A stretch of DNA of 64,000 nucleotides from an uncultured Muribaculaceae bacterium (GCA_910579185.1 CAJTTG010000001.1:558001-622000); one strand, 5' to 3'. Positions 35,134 to 45,155 are shown, counted from the stretch's first letter. Program-made: numbers and translations. The notes: generated by a model not told the origin, from the sequence alone.

Positions 35134-37341
35134 ATGAAACGAAATATACTGACATTATCAATCATCGCAACCCTCTGGTTCTCCACCGGTGAGATCAATG
35201 CAGCATCGGTCAGCGATTATCCCGAAATAGAAAACTATGTCGGCGGCGTCGACAATTCACCGAAATCGGTTGAACGCTGGCAATATACCCCTGACGGCAA
35301 TGAGTATCTGACATTAAGCGCCGACCGCAAACGCATCGTCAAACATGATATAAAGACAGGCCGCGAGATAGAAACAATATTCGACCTCACACATACCCGA
35401 GAGACCATGCTTCCAGATATCAGCGGCTTCACAATGAGCCCCGACGGCAGCAAGATTCTTGTGTGGCGCGACAGCAAAATGATCTACCGCCGCTCATTCG
35501 ATGCCCAATACTATGTTTACGAGATCCGTTCACGGCTTCTGAAACCGCTCTCGACCGACAATCCCCGTCAGCAATCGCCGATCTTCTCCCCCGACGGCCG
35601 CATGGTGGCGTTCATGGCCGGAAACAATATCTTCATCAAGAAACTCGACTACGGATCGGAGGTAGCAGTCACCAAAGACGGAGAAAAGAACAAGATCATC
35701 AACGGAGTTCCCGACTGGACCTACGAAGAAGAATTCTCCACCTCCTGCTCAATGACATGGGCACCCGACAACATGACCCTCTGCTTCATCAAATACAACG
35801 AAACGGATGTCCCGACATTCTCGTTTCCACTTTATGAGGGCACATGCGACCAGATGAAACAGTATGCACTGTATCCCGGCTCATTCACATACAAATATCC
35901 CGTTGCCGGAGAACGCAACTCTACTGTCAGCGTCCACTCCTACGACATCGAGACCAGAAAACTGAAACAGATCCAGCTATCCGACGCACAGATCGAATAC
36001 ATTCCCCGGATCACATACGGTCCCACAGCCGACATGCTTATGATCACCACCCTCAATCGCGATCAGAACCGCATGGAGCTATTCTGCGCCAATCCCCGAT
36101 CAACGACCATAAAGTCACTGCTTGTGGAGAAATGGAATGCATGGATAGACCCGATGACATATGAAGATATGTGCTTCCTCAACGATTTCTTTGTAGTCAG
36201 CTCATGCCGCACAGGCTATCAGCATCTTTACGCATACAGCTACAGCGGTGCGCTACAACGCCAGATCACATCCGGAGAGTATGATGTGACAGCCTACTAC
36301 GGATATGACAAGACGACCGGCAACCATTACTATGCATCAACTTCTACGGGAGCCACCAACCGCGTTGTCAGCAAGATAGACGCTAAAGGTCGCGTCAGCA
36401 ACCTGACTCCGGATCAAGGCCATGCGAGCGCATCGGCCTGGAGCCCCAAGATGGACTACTGCATAGTCAACTACAGCAACACCACGACCGCGCCCAAATA
36501 TACGTTATGCAATCCGGCCAACGGCAAGACTGTAAGAACTTTACAGGACAATGCCGAGTATCAGCAACGCTGGGCCGCAGCTCCGAAACCGGAATTCTTC
36601 ACAATGCAGTCGGGCGACGTGACACTCAACGGATATATCATCAAACCAACAGGATTTGACTCAACGAAACGTTACCCCGTTATCATGAGCCAATACAGCG
36701 GCCCCGGTTCACAGCAGGTACTCAACCGCTGGAGCATTGGTGCAGAAAACTATTTCGCACGAGCAGGATACGTTGTGGTCTGTGTTGATGGCCGCGGCAC
36801 CGGCGGAAGAGGCCGTGCATTCATGGATGTGGTGTACAAACGACTGGGACAATACGAGTCGATCGACCAGATAGCAGCGGCAAAATATGCAGCCACGCTT
36901 CCATACGTCGATCCGTCGCGTATAGCCATCTACGGCTGGAGCTTCGGAGGCTATGAGTCGATCATGGCATCCTCACAAAAAGACGCACCCTACGCGGCAG
37001 CAATCGCCGTAGCGCCTGTGACAGACTGGCGTTACTACGACACCGTCTATGCCGAACGCTACATGCTGACACCACAACAGAATGCCGAGGGCTACGAAAT
37101 ATCATCCACCCTTGGCCGTATCGCCGACCGCAAGTGTCCCCTCCTTATCATGCACGGCACTGCCGATGATAACGTGCATATCTTCAATACCGTTCAATAT
37201 GCAGGAGCGGCAGAAGCGATAGGACGTTGGGCCGATATCCTCATGTTCCCCAACATGAACCACTCAATCAATGGTTGCAGCAACTCACGCGCCACAGTCT
37301 ATGCCCGTATGCTCAACTATCTTGAAACCCACATGAAATAA
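35134..37341 (+). CDS. S9 family peptidase, DPP-IV type
   Basis: A 735-aa exported serine peptidase with a signal peptide (1-24). An N-terminal beta-propeller (with SPDGSKIL and SPDGRMVAF blades, plus the EEFSTSCSMTW segment carrying the EE motif that binds the substrate N terminus in DPP-IV) precedes the alpha/beta-hydrolase domain: nucleophile in GWSFGGYES, Asp in HGTADDNVH, His in MNHSI. It should release X-Pro or X-Ala dipeptides from peptides in the periplasm or outside, which fits a peptide-using gut organism. Confidence 0.92.
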   Translation: MKRNILTLSIIATLWFSTGEINAASVSDYPEIENYVGGVDNSPKSVERWQYTPDGNEYLTLSADRKRIVKHDIKTGREIETIFDLTHTRETMLPDISGFTMSPDGSKILVWRDSKMIYRRSFDAQYYVYEIRSRLLKPLSTDNPRQQSPIFSPDGRMVAFMAGNNIFIKKLDYGSEVAVTKDGEKNKIINGVPDWTYEEEFSTSCSMTWAPDNMTLCFIKYNETDVPTFSFPLYEGTCDQMKQYALYPGSFTYKYPVAGERNSTVSVHSYDIETRKLKQIQLSDAQIEYIPRITYGPTADMLMITTLNRDQNRMELFCANPRSTTIKSLLVEKWNAWIDPMTYEDMCFLNDFFVVSSCRTGYQHLYAYSYSGALQRQITSGEYDVTAYYGYDKTTGNHYYASTSTGATNRVVSKIDAKGRVSNLTPDQGHASASAWSPKMDYCIVNYSNTTTAPKYTLCNPANGKTVRTLQDNAEYQQRWAAAPKPEFFTMQSGDVTLNGYIIKPTGFDSTKRYPVIMSQYSGPGSQQVLNRWSIGAENYFARAGYVVVCVDGRGTGGRGRAFMDVVYKRLGQYESIDQIAAAKYAATLPYVDPSRIAIYGWSFGGYESIMASSQKDAPYAAAIAVAPVTDWRYYDTVYAERYMLTPQQNAEGYEISSTLGRIADRKCPLLIMHGTADDNVHIFNTVQYAGAAEAIGRWADILMFPNMNHSINGCSNSRATVYARMLNYLETHMK

Positions 37342-37354
37342 CAGACGAGAACCA

Positions 37355-38698
37355 ATGGCGCATTCCCAAAACAGAGACTACGGCTGGGGCATCCTTCAAT
37401 TATGGATCAACTGGCTTATAGGCAGCAGTGCCCTGACACTGCTCGTCGTTCTGTCGTTGTGGATCAAACCTTTATACATGCCATTCGTGGCATTCGGTCT
37501 TCAATTCATCCTGTTTGTGCTGATCCGGCGCAACCGCGAGCAAAGATTGCCGTCGTGCTACATTCTGCCCTTTATAGTCTCGCGTGTTCTTTTCTGGAGC
37601 GGAGTTGTAATGGTGGCCATCAATCTGGCCTATTCGGGCACATTGGTAGATCTGATGTTCAATCCAGAACAGATCAACCGTGAAATCCCGTTCATCTGTA
37701 TGCTTATCGTAGCCCCGATCTCGACAATCATCTCCGGCTGGGGCTATAAGAAACGTCTGAAGCTAAGTTTCTGCCGCGACTGCCGGATGCGACACGGAAT
37801 CCATGCCGAACGCGGACTTCTCGGCGTCATATTCTCACAGGTAGGCCACTATCAGGTAGAACTGATGCTATGGTTATCGGCAGCCATGACGATTGTAGGC
37901 TGGGGATATTACGCCCTGCTTTATGTCAATTCGTCCCTGACGGTTCCGGACCGGTTCATCTTTTTCTGGCTTCCCACCCTGCTATGGCTTGCCGCAGCAA
38001 TATATCTTGCATTACGCTATATCGGCATCTGGGGCTACTATTGCCAGAATGTGGCCGGCAGTTTCTCCAGATACGGGACATATACCCAGCTCAGATTCAT
38101 CATTGTCTGGGATAACTACATAGCCCTTCTTCCTCCGGAGACAGAGACCGACAAGAAGATAGATCTCGATGACAAATTCGACAGCCCTGTGACATGCACC
38201 ATCAGCAAGGTGGATAAAGTCGAGACCGAGACCGCACGGCAATATTTCGACTCCAGAAGCGGAGTCCATGGCTATACCGATGTCCGTTTCATGTATGCCA
38301 ACTCGCATTATAACCCCGACTGCAATATTTTCCATTACCTATGCTTTCTCAACGATGAACAGAAGGCAGAACTGGATACAAAATATCCCCGGGTCAAATG
38401 GTGTTCGCTATCCGAAGTGGCATCCCTGATCAACAACAAAGAGACCAATCCACTATTCGCAGCAGAGATCGTGAGACTCCATACAGTCGCCACAACCTGG
38501 AAAACATACGATGCCCAAGGACGCCGACGCTACAAGATCAAGCACTACCGTCCTACCTTCCAGATCCGCGACATACATAAATGGGATGTTGACTACAATG
38601 ATCCACATTGGCTTTATGTGGCCGACAATAATCAGGATGTCCCGTTCTACCGCTGCCGCAAATTCTGGAGAAAATACATCAACGGCATAGGCCAGTAA
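37355..38698 (+). CDS. Multi-pass membrane protein with soluble C-terminal domain, function unknown
   Basis: A 447-aa protein 13 bp after the S9 peptidase. About six hydrophobic segments lie within residues 13-225. Between the fourth and fifth is a loop with CRDC (C140, C143) followed by RMRHG, a possible metal site. The C-terminal 210 residues are soluble, Tyr/Trp/Asp-rich, and include FMYANSHYNPDCNIFHY and a basic KIKHYRPTFQIRDIHKW stretch. I do not recognise either part. The 12-bp gap to miaA suggests one transcript. Confidence 0.75.
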   Translation: MAHSQNRDYGWGILQLWINWLIGSSALTLLVVLSLWIKPLYMPFVAFGLQFILFVLIRRNREQRLPSCYILPFIVSRVLFWSGVVMVAINLAYSGTLVDLMFNPEQINREIPFICMLIVAPISTIISGWGYKKRLKLSFCRDCRMRHGIHAERGLLGVIFSQVGHYQVELMLWLSAAMTIVGWGYYALLYVNSSLTVPDRFIFFWLPTLLWLAAAIYLALRYIGIWGYYCQNVAGSFSRYGTYTQLRFIIVWDNYIALLPPETETDKKIDLDDKFDSPVTCTISKVDKVETETARQYFDSRSGVHGYTDVRFMYANSHYNPDCNIFHYLCFLNDEQKAELDTKYPRVKWCSLSEVASLINNKETNPLFAAEIVRLHTVATTWKTYDAQGRRRYKIKHYRPTFQIRDIHKWDVDYNDPHWLYVADNNQDVPFYRCRKFWRKYINGIGQ

Positions 38699-38710
38699 AA
38701 AAAACATACC

Positions 38711-39619
38711 ATGGCTCTACTAATAATAACCGGCCCGACAGCATCGGGCAAGACCACAAGGGCCGTTGACTGCGCTCAAGCTTTTGACGGAGAAATAATC
38801 AGCGCCGATTCCCGACAGGTGTATTCCGGAATGGATATAGGCACCGGCAAAGACCTGGAAGAATATGGAGATACCAAGGCACATATCATTGACATAGTCC
38901 CGGCCGGATACAAATACAATCTATATGAGTATCTACGCGATGCGACAAAAGCCATAGACTCCGTGGCATCAAGAGGGAAACTCCCTATAGTGTGCGGAGG
39001 AACGGGACTATATGTAGAGTCCCTGCTCAAAGGGCTGCGGCTGCCGGAAGTGCCCGAGAACAAAGAGCTTCGGCAATCACTTGCCGGAAAATCACTTGCC
39101 GAGCTGACCGAGCAACTGAGCCGGATGAAAACCCTGCACAATGTGACAGATGTAGACACAGCCCAGCGTGCAATCCGAGCAATAGAGATAGCCACATACT
39201 ACGCCGAACATCCGGACAAAGCCGTAGACGCCACCCCCCATCCCAGAACAGACGCTACGGTGATAGGGGTTGACATAGACCGTGAGAACCGCAGACAGAG
39301 AATCACACGGCGTCTATACGCACGGCTTGAAGAAGGGATGATAGAGGAGGTGGAAGGCCTGCTCAAATCAGGCATCAATCCTGACGACCTGATATATTAT
39401 GGCCTTGAATACAAATATCTGACCCTCTATCTGACCAACCATCTGACAAAAGAGCAGATGATCTCGGAACTGGAGATAGCCATCCATCAGTTTGCCAAGC
39501 GACAAATGACATGGTTCAGAGGAATGGAACGACGCGGATTCCCGATCAAATGGCTACCCTGGGACATGCCACGGCAGGAATTCGTTGAAGCCGTCAGAAA
39601 CGAGATGAACCGGAAATGA
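38711..39619 (+). CDS. miaA: tRNA dimethylallyltransferase
   Basis: A 302-aa enzyme transferring dimethylallyl to A37 of tRNAs reading UNN codons. The P-loop GPTASGKTT, the DSRQVYSGMDIGTGK substrate segment, and the RQMTWFRGM region near the C terminus are characteristic. Length agrees with the family. Its stop overlaps the next ATG by 4 bp. Confidence 0.95.
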   Translation: MALLIITGPTASGKTTRAVDCAQAFDGEIISADSRQVYSGMDIGTGKDLEEYGDTKAHIIDIVPAGYKYNLYEYLRDATKAIDSVASRGKLPIVCGGTGLYVESLLKGLRLPEVPENKELRQSLAGKSLAELTEQLSRMKTLHNVTDVDTAQRAIRAIEIATYYAEHPDKAVDATPHPRTDATVIGVDIDRENRRQRITRRLYARLEEGMIEEVEGLLKSGINPDDLIYYGLEYKYLTLYLTNHLTKEQMISELEIAIHQFAKRQMTWFRGMERRGFPIKWLPWDMPRQEFVEAVRNEMNRK

Positions 39620-40623
39620 AACCGACCCTTATAGCCATAGCCATGATAACGGCCACGTGGGGTTTGACCAATGCGCAGACTCCGGGAAAGACCACGCGGA
39701 TATTCCATGACGAATATTGCAGCAATGCGCTTAAGGACACACTTGTGATGCTCTGTCCGGCCGACACGCTATCAAAAAGCAAAGCCATTGAGATCCGGGC
39801 ACACTCAAGCGGCAAGGATAGCAAAACGGCTGGAACGGCATCCTACGGCATTATATGGGGAATATTCGAGGACGGCAGCCGGTATCAGGCAACTTTGTCG
39901 TCGGACACAGAGGCACATTTCGGCGATTATATCGAAAAACCGGGTGTCACACTACGTATCGACAGATTCAATGCCGACGGCTCATCGGAAAACCTCACAA
40001 CCCGTCGACTGACAAAAAACATAGACTCCGACCGATGCCACAACACCCTTGCAGCAGAGATTGACTGCACGAGCGGAGAAGTGGAGATTCTTGCCGGCAA
40101 CGACATGCCGGAACCGGTGGCTCATTTGCAGATACCCCGTGACGAGGCATGTCTTGGAACGGGAATAGCAGCCATAGGATCACCGACATTCGATCTGATA
40201 GTTTCGGAACGGATCACAGATCCGACAACAGAGCTGATGACAGCATGGACAACAGAATCACTCAGCAGATATTTTGCCGGGACACATGATGGGACGGAAG
40301 GATTCTGGAAATATCTCGACCGCGACAACGATCCGCGATATTGCCGCCCCGGAGGAACCTATACACTGGCCTTTGTGGCGGATAACAATGGTGGCTATGA
40401 CATCATATACATAGATGGAGCCGAGACCTCCGCATCGTTGTGGCGAGAAGGAATGATCAAAGGACATCTTGAACCCACGCGCTTCAAGAACCACTACAAT
40501 GTCCGGTGGATCGATGCCTCTTTAAATGAGATCTGCGAAGAAAGCAGTGCGACGATAGAACAGGGAGCAATAGTCCGATTTGACTTTCCGATGCTCAAAA
40601 CGGCAATACGCTTTTCGAAGTGA
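39616..40623 (+). CDS. Exported protein, function unknown
   Basis: A 335-aa protein with a signal peptide (1-20, ending TNAQ), overlapping miaA by 4 bp. The mature part appears mostly beta-stranded with several short Asp/Gly turns (LDRDNDPRYC, VADNNGGYDIIYIDG) and four or more cysteines. No domain is recognised. Its 3' end overlaps that of the convergent PepSY-like lipoprotein gene by 29 bp. Confidence 0.7.
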   Translation: MKPTLIAIAMITATWGLTNAQTPGKTTRIFHDEYCSNALKDTLVMLCPADTLSKSKAIEIRAHSSGKDSKTAGTASYGIIWGIFEDGSRYQATLSSDTEAHFGDYIEKPGVTLRIDRFNADGSSENLTTRRLTKNIDSDRCHNTLAAEIDCTSGEVEILAGNDMPEPVAHLQIPRDEACLGTGIAAIGSPTFDLIVSERITDPTTELMTAWTTESLSRYFAGTHDGTEGFWKYLDRDNDPRYCRPGGTYTLAFVADNNGGYDIIYIDGAETSASLWREGMIKGHLEPTRFKNHYNVRWIDASLNEICEESSATIEQGAIVRFDFPMLKTAIRFSK

Positions 40624-41050
40624 TGGAGGGATAGGTAATGGTCTGCGTCGACTCATCATACTCTATATCAGAATCCAGCAGATAGACTTTGATGATATTG
40701 GCCGAACGCACCACGCGATAGACACTATGGTCGGCCTCCATCTCCTGGATATAGTTGAACAGAACAGGGGGCAGCTTATCGTAGATGAACTGCTGGGGGA
40801 GTTCCTGCCCGTTTCCGTTGACATCGACCCATTCATAGTCCTTATCAAATTTCAGCGTAGCACCATTTTTTATGTTGACCTCCGAACCGCTCTCAGTCAC
40901 CTTATAGCTCGCCACTTCCCCAAACGGGAAATATTCCGAGACGAATTTCACGATAGGCGACGGCAGTTCATCCCAAACGTTATTATTACAAGCCCCCATC
41001 AACAGGACTATCACCATGAGTGCTAAAAAAGTCAAACCATTTCGTTTCAT
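40595..41050 (-). CDS. PepSY-like (DUF2874) lipoprotein
   Basis: A 151-aa lipoprotein with lipobox LMGAC (Cys21). The mature part starts with WDELPSPIVKFVSEYFPFGEVASYKVTESG and EVNIKNGATLKFDKDYEWVDVNG, the pattern of the PepSY-like DUF2874 family common in Bacteroidetes, and continues with a half-repeat LPPVLFNYIQEM...IIKVYLLDSD. Such proteins are periplasm-facing and of unknown role; peptidase inhibition has been suggested for the wider PepSY family. The gene is convergent with its left neighbour and divergent from the TPR gene. Confidence 0.8.
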   Translation of the reverse strand: MKRNGLTFLALMVIVLLMGACNNNVWDELPSPIVKFVSEYFPFGEVASYKVTESGSEVNIKNGATLKFDKDYEWVDVNGNGQELPQQFIYDKLPPVLFNYIQEMEADHSVYRVVRSANIIKVYLLDSDIEYDESTQTITYPSITSKSVLPF

Positions 41051-41102
41051 AACCGGAGAAAGATTAAATGATGTTACAATTCTATAACAAACGCATCTAT
41101 TC

Positions 41103-41133
41103 TTGGTTCATTCTGAAGGGATGTTTAAATTTG
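41103..41133 (+). promoter_or_regulatory. Promoter of the TPR protein gene
   Basis: TTG at 41103-41105, 20 bp, TAAATTTG at 41126-41133. The preferred ATG is only 5 bp after the -7 box, so the transcript may be leaderless. Confidence 0.55.
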
Positions 41134-41138
41134 TCATC

Positions 41139-41972
41139 ATGTTACACAAAATAAAAATATATCTTATCGCGGCACTTGCCACGATATCCATAGGGATGCG
41201 AGCCGAAGAGCCGGAAGAGAACTATTATTCGCTCATGGGCGATGCCGACAAAGCAATTTCCGACGGGAAATGGGACGAAGCAGAGGATCTACTTCGCCGC
41301 GCCATGAGAAAAGAACCCTCAAATCCGTCGAACGTACTGCTGCTCTCCAATCTGGGCATGGTGCAATTCTACGACGGCCGCGACAATGAGGCGATAGCCA
41401 CCCTGACCGACGCCCACAACATAGCCCCTGCATCGGTCACCGTCCTGATGAACCGCGCAAGGGTCTACACATCCACCGGACAGCCGGATCTTGCCGTGGA
41501 GGATTATTCCCGGGTGATCAGACTCGACTCCACACTCACAGAGCCACGTTTCTACCGCGCCATGCTGAGGCTTAACGCAAGGAAAATCCAAGAGGCATCG
41601 GCCGACATAGATACCCTCGCCATGATGGCACCATCGGATCGCCTGACCAACGTAGCCCAGGCCACCGTACTGATGGCAAAAGCAGACTTCAAAGCTGCGA
41701 TACCACATCTCAGCACCGCCATAAAGCTGCAACCAGACGCCTCCTACTACAGCTCACGCGCATTGTGCTATCTCTACACCGACGATCCTGCAGCGGCAGC
41801 CGATGACATAGCCCACGGTATAGAACTCGATCCCACAGACGGAGAACTATATCTCTACCGGGCCGTTCTGAACAAAATGCGCTACCGCCCCGACGACGCC
41901 AAAGCCGATGCCGAAAAAGCGGTCAAATTCGGCGTTAATCCGGCGTTGGCAAAAGCTCTGTTAGGGGATTAA
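41139..41972 (+). CDS. Exported TPR-repeat protein
   Basis: A 277-aa protein with a signal peptide when started at MLHKIKIYLIAAL. From about residue 28 to the end it is made of tetratricopeptide repeats (for example GDADKAISDGKWDEAEDLLRRA, ARVYTSTGQPDLAVEDYSRVI, ALCYLYTDDPAAAADDIAHGI), so it most likely acts as a periplasmic protein-protein adaptor. The ATG at 41139 is chosen over 41103 because only it begins a clean signal peptide and because the earlier codon coincides with the -33 element. Confidence 0.85.
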   Translation: MLHKIKIYLIAALATISIGMRAEEPEENYYSLMGDADKAISDGKWDEAEDLLRRAMRKEPSNPSNVLLLSNLGMVQFYDGRDNEAIATLTDAHNIAPASVTVLMNRARVYTSTGQPDLAVEDYSRVIRLDSTLTEPRFYRAMLRLNARKIQEASADIDTLAMMAPSDRLTNVAQATVLMAKADFKAAIPHLSTAIKLQPDASYYSSRALCYLYTDDPAAAADDIAHGIELDPTDGELYLYRAVLNKMRYRPDDAKADAEKAVKFGVNPALAKALLGD

Positions 41973-42029
41973 AACCATTTTAAGATAAAATTGTTATCAT
42001 AATAAAACGATAATTCGACAAAAATGTAG

Positions 42030-42037
42030 TATATTTG
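42030..42037 (+). promoter_or_regulatory. -7 box of the winged-helix gene
   Basis: TATATTTG fits TAnnTTTG, 60 bp before the ATG at 42098. Confidence 0.5.
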
Positions 42038-42097
42038 CAACATTATTAGCTAAATACACATTTAATAATATTGTCTAACATATATAATACAAACACA

Positions 42098-42307
42098 ATG
42101 AACACAGACACAATCGGATCTTGGGCAGGCCTCGTGTGGAATGCCCTCAATGAAGCAGACGTACTTGACAAGAAACAGATCAAGACAATCACCAAGCTGA
42201 AAGACAAAGAGATCTATGCAGCCCTTGGATGGCTCGCACGTGAAAACAAGATCAATTTCATCGAAAGCGAAGATAACAAAGAGACACTTGTAGCTCTCGC
42301 AAAATAA
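42098..42307 (+). CDS. Winged-helix protein of the DUF2582 type
   Basis: A 69-aa protein that is one small winged-helix unit: IGSWAGLVWNALNE, VLDKKQIKTITKLKDKEIYAALGWLARENKI, and a beta-wing INFIESEDNKETLVAL. This is the PF10771/DUF2582 pattern found throughout Bacteroidetes. DNA binding is presumed from the fold. Started at the ATG after a 60-nt leader; the TTG at 42071 would add nine residues of no domain character. It is monocistronic, closed by a strong terminator. Confidence 0.85.
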   Translation: MNTDTIGSWAGLVWNALNEADVLDKKQIKTITKLKDKEIYAALGWLARENKINFIESEDNKETLVALAK

Positions 42308-42338
42308 AATGCGAAAGCAACAAAAACTCATTCCATAG

Positions 42339-42366
42339 AAGCCGGGCCGCCAGACCCGGCTTTTTT
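42339..42366 (+). terminator. Terminator after the winged-helix gene
   Basis: GCCGGG (42341-42346) pairs with CCCGGC (42355-42360), extended by flanking A-T pairs, and is followed by TTTTTT. Confidence 0.85.
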
Positions 42367-42381
42367 GATCAAAAAAATCAT

Positions 42382-42389
42382 TAACTTTG
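42382..42389 (+). promoter_or_regulatory. -7 box of rsgA
   Basis: TAACTTTG fits TAnnTTTG; the rsgA ATG at 42399 is 9 bp further on, giving at most a few nucleotides of leader. Confidence 0.5.
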
Positions 42390-42398
42390 CAACCGAAT

Positions 42399-43334
42399 AT
42401 GGATGGACTCGTAATAAAAAACACCGGCAGCTCCTATCTCGTCAGAACGGATTCAGGCGAGGATCACTCCTGCAAGATCAAAGGACATTTCCGCCTCAAA
42501 GGAATCCGCACGACCAACCCTGTTGCCGTGGGCGACCGCGTAGGCATAACCGTCAATCCCGACGGATCGGCATATATCACCGAGATCATGCCCCGGAAAA
42601 ACTATATAATCCGCCGCGCAAGCAATCTTTCCAAAGAAGCCCACATCATAGCGGCCAATCTCGATCAGACGTGTCTGATTGTGACGCTTGCCAATCCGGT
42701 CACATCCACAACATTCATAGACCGCTTTCTGTCGACAGCCGAGGCCTATCGTGTCAAGGCAATAATCGTGATCAACAAAACCGATCTTCTGACCGATCCG
42801 GAGGATGCGGAACTGCTTGAAGCCGTCACGTATCTCTACCAGTCGATAGGCTACGACGTGATCCACACATCGGCACGCACCGGCGAGGGCATAGATACCC
42901 TGCGCGAGGCTCTGGCCGGAAAGACAACCCTGCTGTCCGGCAATTCCGGCGTTGGAAAATCCTCGCTGATCAACGATATCATTCCCGGCCTTGAGCTACG
43001 TACCGCCGAGATCTCCGCCACACATCAGACCGGTATGCACACCACCACTTTCTCCGAGATGTTTCCGCTTCCCGACGGAGGGTATATAATAGACACTCCG
43101 GGGGTGAAAGGCTTCGGCACGATTGACTATGACAAATATGAGGTGGCTCACTTTTTCCCCGACATATTCCGGGCAGCAGAGGAATGCCGCTACGGCAACT
43201 GCACCCACACCCGTGAACCGGGCTGCGCAGTGCTTCAGGCAGTCGAGGACGGCAGGATCGCTCAGTCGCGCTATGCCTCCTATCTGAGTATCCTCGATGA
43301 CATAGATCACGAAAAATATCGCAAAGGGTTCTGA
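42399..43334 (+). CDS. rsgA: Ribosome small-subunit-dependent GTPase A
   Basis: A 311-aa circularly permuted GTPase that helps 30S subunit maturation. After an N-terminal OB fold (to about residue 70) the G motifs occur in permuted order: G4 VINKTD, G1 [10 protein letters not shown]3 DTPGVKGFG. The C-terminal zinc knuckle reads [14 protein letters not shown]. The start at [10 protein letters not shown] is the family's usual one; TTG at 42387 lies inside the -7 box. Confidence 0.95.
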   Translation: MDGLVIKNTGSSYLVRTDSGEDHSCKIKGHFRLKGIRTTNPVAVGDRVGITVNPDGSAYITEIMPRKNYIIRRASNLSKEAHIIAANLDQTCLIVTLANPVTSTTFIDRFLSTAEAYRVKAIIVINKTDLLTDPEDAELLEAVTYLYQSIGYDVIHTSARTGEGIDTLREALAGKTTLLSGNSGVGKSSLINDIIPGLELRTAEISATHQTGMHTTTFSEMFPLPDGGYIIDTPGVKGFGTIDYDKYEVAHFFPDIFRAAEECRYGNCTHTREPGCAVLQAVEDGRIAQSRYASYLSILDDIDHEKYRKGF

Positions 43335-43351
43335 TTTTCACATTTTTTTAC

Positions 43352-43359
43352 TAATTTTG
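43352..43359 (+). promoter_or_regulatory. -7 box of the SulP transporter gene
   Basis: TAATTTTG fits TAnnTTTG. The resulting leader of about 60 nt contains a small hairpin, TTCCGT (43375-43380) with ACGGAA (43384-43389). Confidence 0.5.
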
Positions 43360-43423
43360 CGCTTTCAAAACGCGTTCCGTCTGACGGAATGTCGGTTTCC
43401 AAGGTACAAAAGGTAACAAAAAT

Positions 43424-45118
43424 ATGAGTTTTTCCGGACCAATTGATTTCAAGCCGAAGTTGATCTCGGCTCTTTCGCATTACTCTCTCTCCCGTTTCAA
43501 ATCCGACCTGATAGCAGGTATAGTAGTAGGTATTGTGGCTCTTCCGTTGGCCATCGCTTTCGGTATCGCCAGTGGAGTAAGCCCGACAGTGGGTCTGATC
43601 ACAGCCATCATAGGTGGCTTTCTGGTGTCGGCCCTCGGCGGTTGCTCCGTCCAGATCGGCGGCCCAACCGGAGCATTCATCGTGATTGTTTCCGGCATAA
43701 TCACACAATACGGTCTCGAAGGGCTTTACATAGCCACAATAATGGCCGGTCTGATCCTCGTGCTGATGGGTCTGTTCCATTTGGGTACCGTCATAAAGTT
43801 CATCCCCTACCCGATCGTTGTCGGTTTCACAGCCGGTATCGCCCTGACCATCTTCTCCACACAGATCAACGATTTCATGGGTCTCGGCCTGACCGATATC
43901 CCATCGGCATTCCTACCGAAATGGGGGTATTATTTCTCTAATTTCGGACGCATCGACTGGGTGACTACCGCCGTAGGTCTGATCTCGCTGATCATCATAA
44001 TATTGACACCCAAAATATCAAAACGTCTGCCTGGCGCTCTGATAGCTATCATATTGGTGACATTCGCCGTGTGGTTGCTCCATACATATTGCCCCGATAT
44101 CCATGTGACAACAATCGGCGACCGTTTCGGCAACCTGCCTACCGATATTCCCCAGCCCCATGGATTCGAACTCAGCATGGAGACAATCAACGCCCTGCTG
44201 CCCTCGGCCTTCACAATCGCCGTTCTCGGTGCGATAGAATCGCTCCTGTCGGCAACGGTTGCCGACGGGGTGACCGGCTCGCGCACCAACTCCAATACAG
44301 AGCTTATCGGACAGGGCGCGGCCAACATTATCGTGCCTTTCTTCAACGGTATACCCGTGACCGGTGCCATAGCCCGTACAATGACCAACATAACCAATGG
44401 CGGACGCACTCCGGTTGCAGGACTGATCCATGCAGCCGTGTTGCTTCTGATCTTCCTGTTCATGATGCCACTGATCAACCTCGTGCCGATGAGCTGTCTG
44501 GCAGCCGTACTGATAATGGTGAGCTACAACATGAGTGGCTGGCGCACCGTGCGCGGCATCTTCAAGAATCCTAAAAGCGATATAACAGTGTTGACGGTTA
44601 CATTCCTCCTTACCGTTATATTCGACCTCACCATAGCCATCGAGATAGGCCTTCTGCTTGCTATTATCCTGTTCCTACGCCGCGTGATGGAAAATACGCA
44701 GATCAAGGTGTACAGCGAACAGCTCGACGTTGCCGAGGGCACAGACTCCTCGACACATGAGGTGCTCGACGTTGCCAAAGGCGTTGAGGTCTACGAGATC
44801 GACGGCCCGTTCTTCTTCGGTGTGGCCACCAAGTTTGACGAGCTCATGCGATCGTCGATGGCCCGTAAGCCCAAGGTGAGAATCATCCGCATGCGCAAGG
44901 TACCGTTCATCGACGCAACAGGCGTGCACAACCTTGAGATCCTCATACAGTCGTCGCAGGCCGAGGGTATCCATATCGTATTGTCGGGCGTTAATGAAAA
45001 TGTCCACACAGTGCTTGAGAACTCCGGAGTCGAGGCTCTGGTAGGCGCGGATCATATCTGCAACCATATCTCCAAGGCCGTCAAGATCGCCAACAAAATA
45101 GCCGGCGAGATTGATTAA
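43424..45118 (+). CDS. SulP family anion transporter with STAS domain
   Basis: A 564-aa inner-membrane SLC26/SulP protein. The membrane part carries SDLIAGIVVGIVALPLAIAFGIASG and GGPTGAFIVIVSGII, the anion-site signature of the family, and about 12-14 helices to residue 420. The C-terminal STAS domain (about 440-555) has the FIDATGVHNLE loop. SulP proteins carry sulfate, bicarbonate, dicarboxylates or nitrate; the substrate is not decided by sequence. A strong hairpin terminator lies 38 bp after the stop. Confidence 0.92.
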   Translation: MSFSGPIDFKPKLISALSHYSLSRFKSDLIAGIVVGIVALPLAIAFGIASGVSPTVGLITAIIGGFLVSALGGCSVQIGGPTGAFIVIVSGIITQYGLEGLYIATIMAGLILVLMGLFHLGTVIKFIPYPIVVGFTAGIALTIFSTQINDFMGLGLTDIPSAFLPKWGYYFSNFGRIDWVTTAVGLISLIIIILTPKISKRLPGALIAIILVTFAVWLLHTYCPDIHVTTIGDRFGNLPTDIPQPHGFELSMETINALLPSAFTIAVLGAIESLLSATVADGVTGSRTNSNTELIGQGAANIIVPFFNGIPVTGAIARTMTNITNGGRTPVAGLIHAAVLLLIFLFMMPLINLVPMSCLAAVLIMVSYNMSGWRTVRGIFKNPKSDITVLTVTFLLTVIFDLTIAIEIGLLLAIILFLRRVMENTQIKVYSEQLDVAEGTDSSTHEVLDVAKGVEVYEIDGPFFFGVATKFDELMRSSMARKPKVRIIRMRKVPFIDATGVHNLEILIQSSQAEGIHIVLSGVNENVHTVLENSGVEALVGADHICNHISKAVKIANKIAGEID

Positions 45119-45155
45119 ATCCGTTTCACAGGACAAAACATCTGAAAATTCGTTA

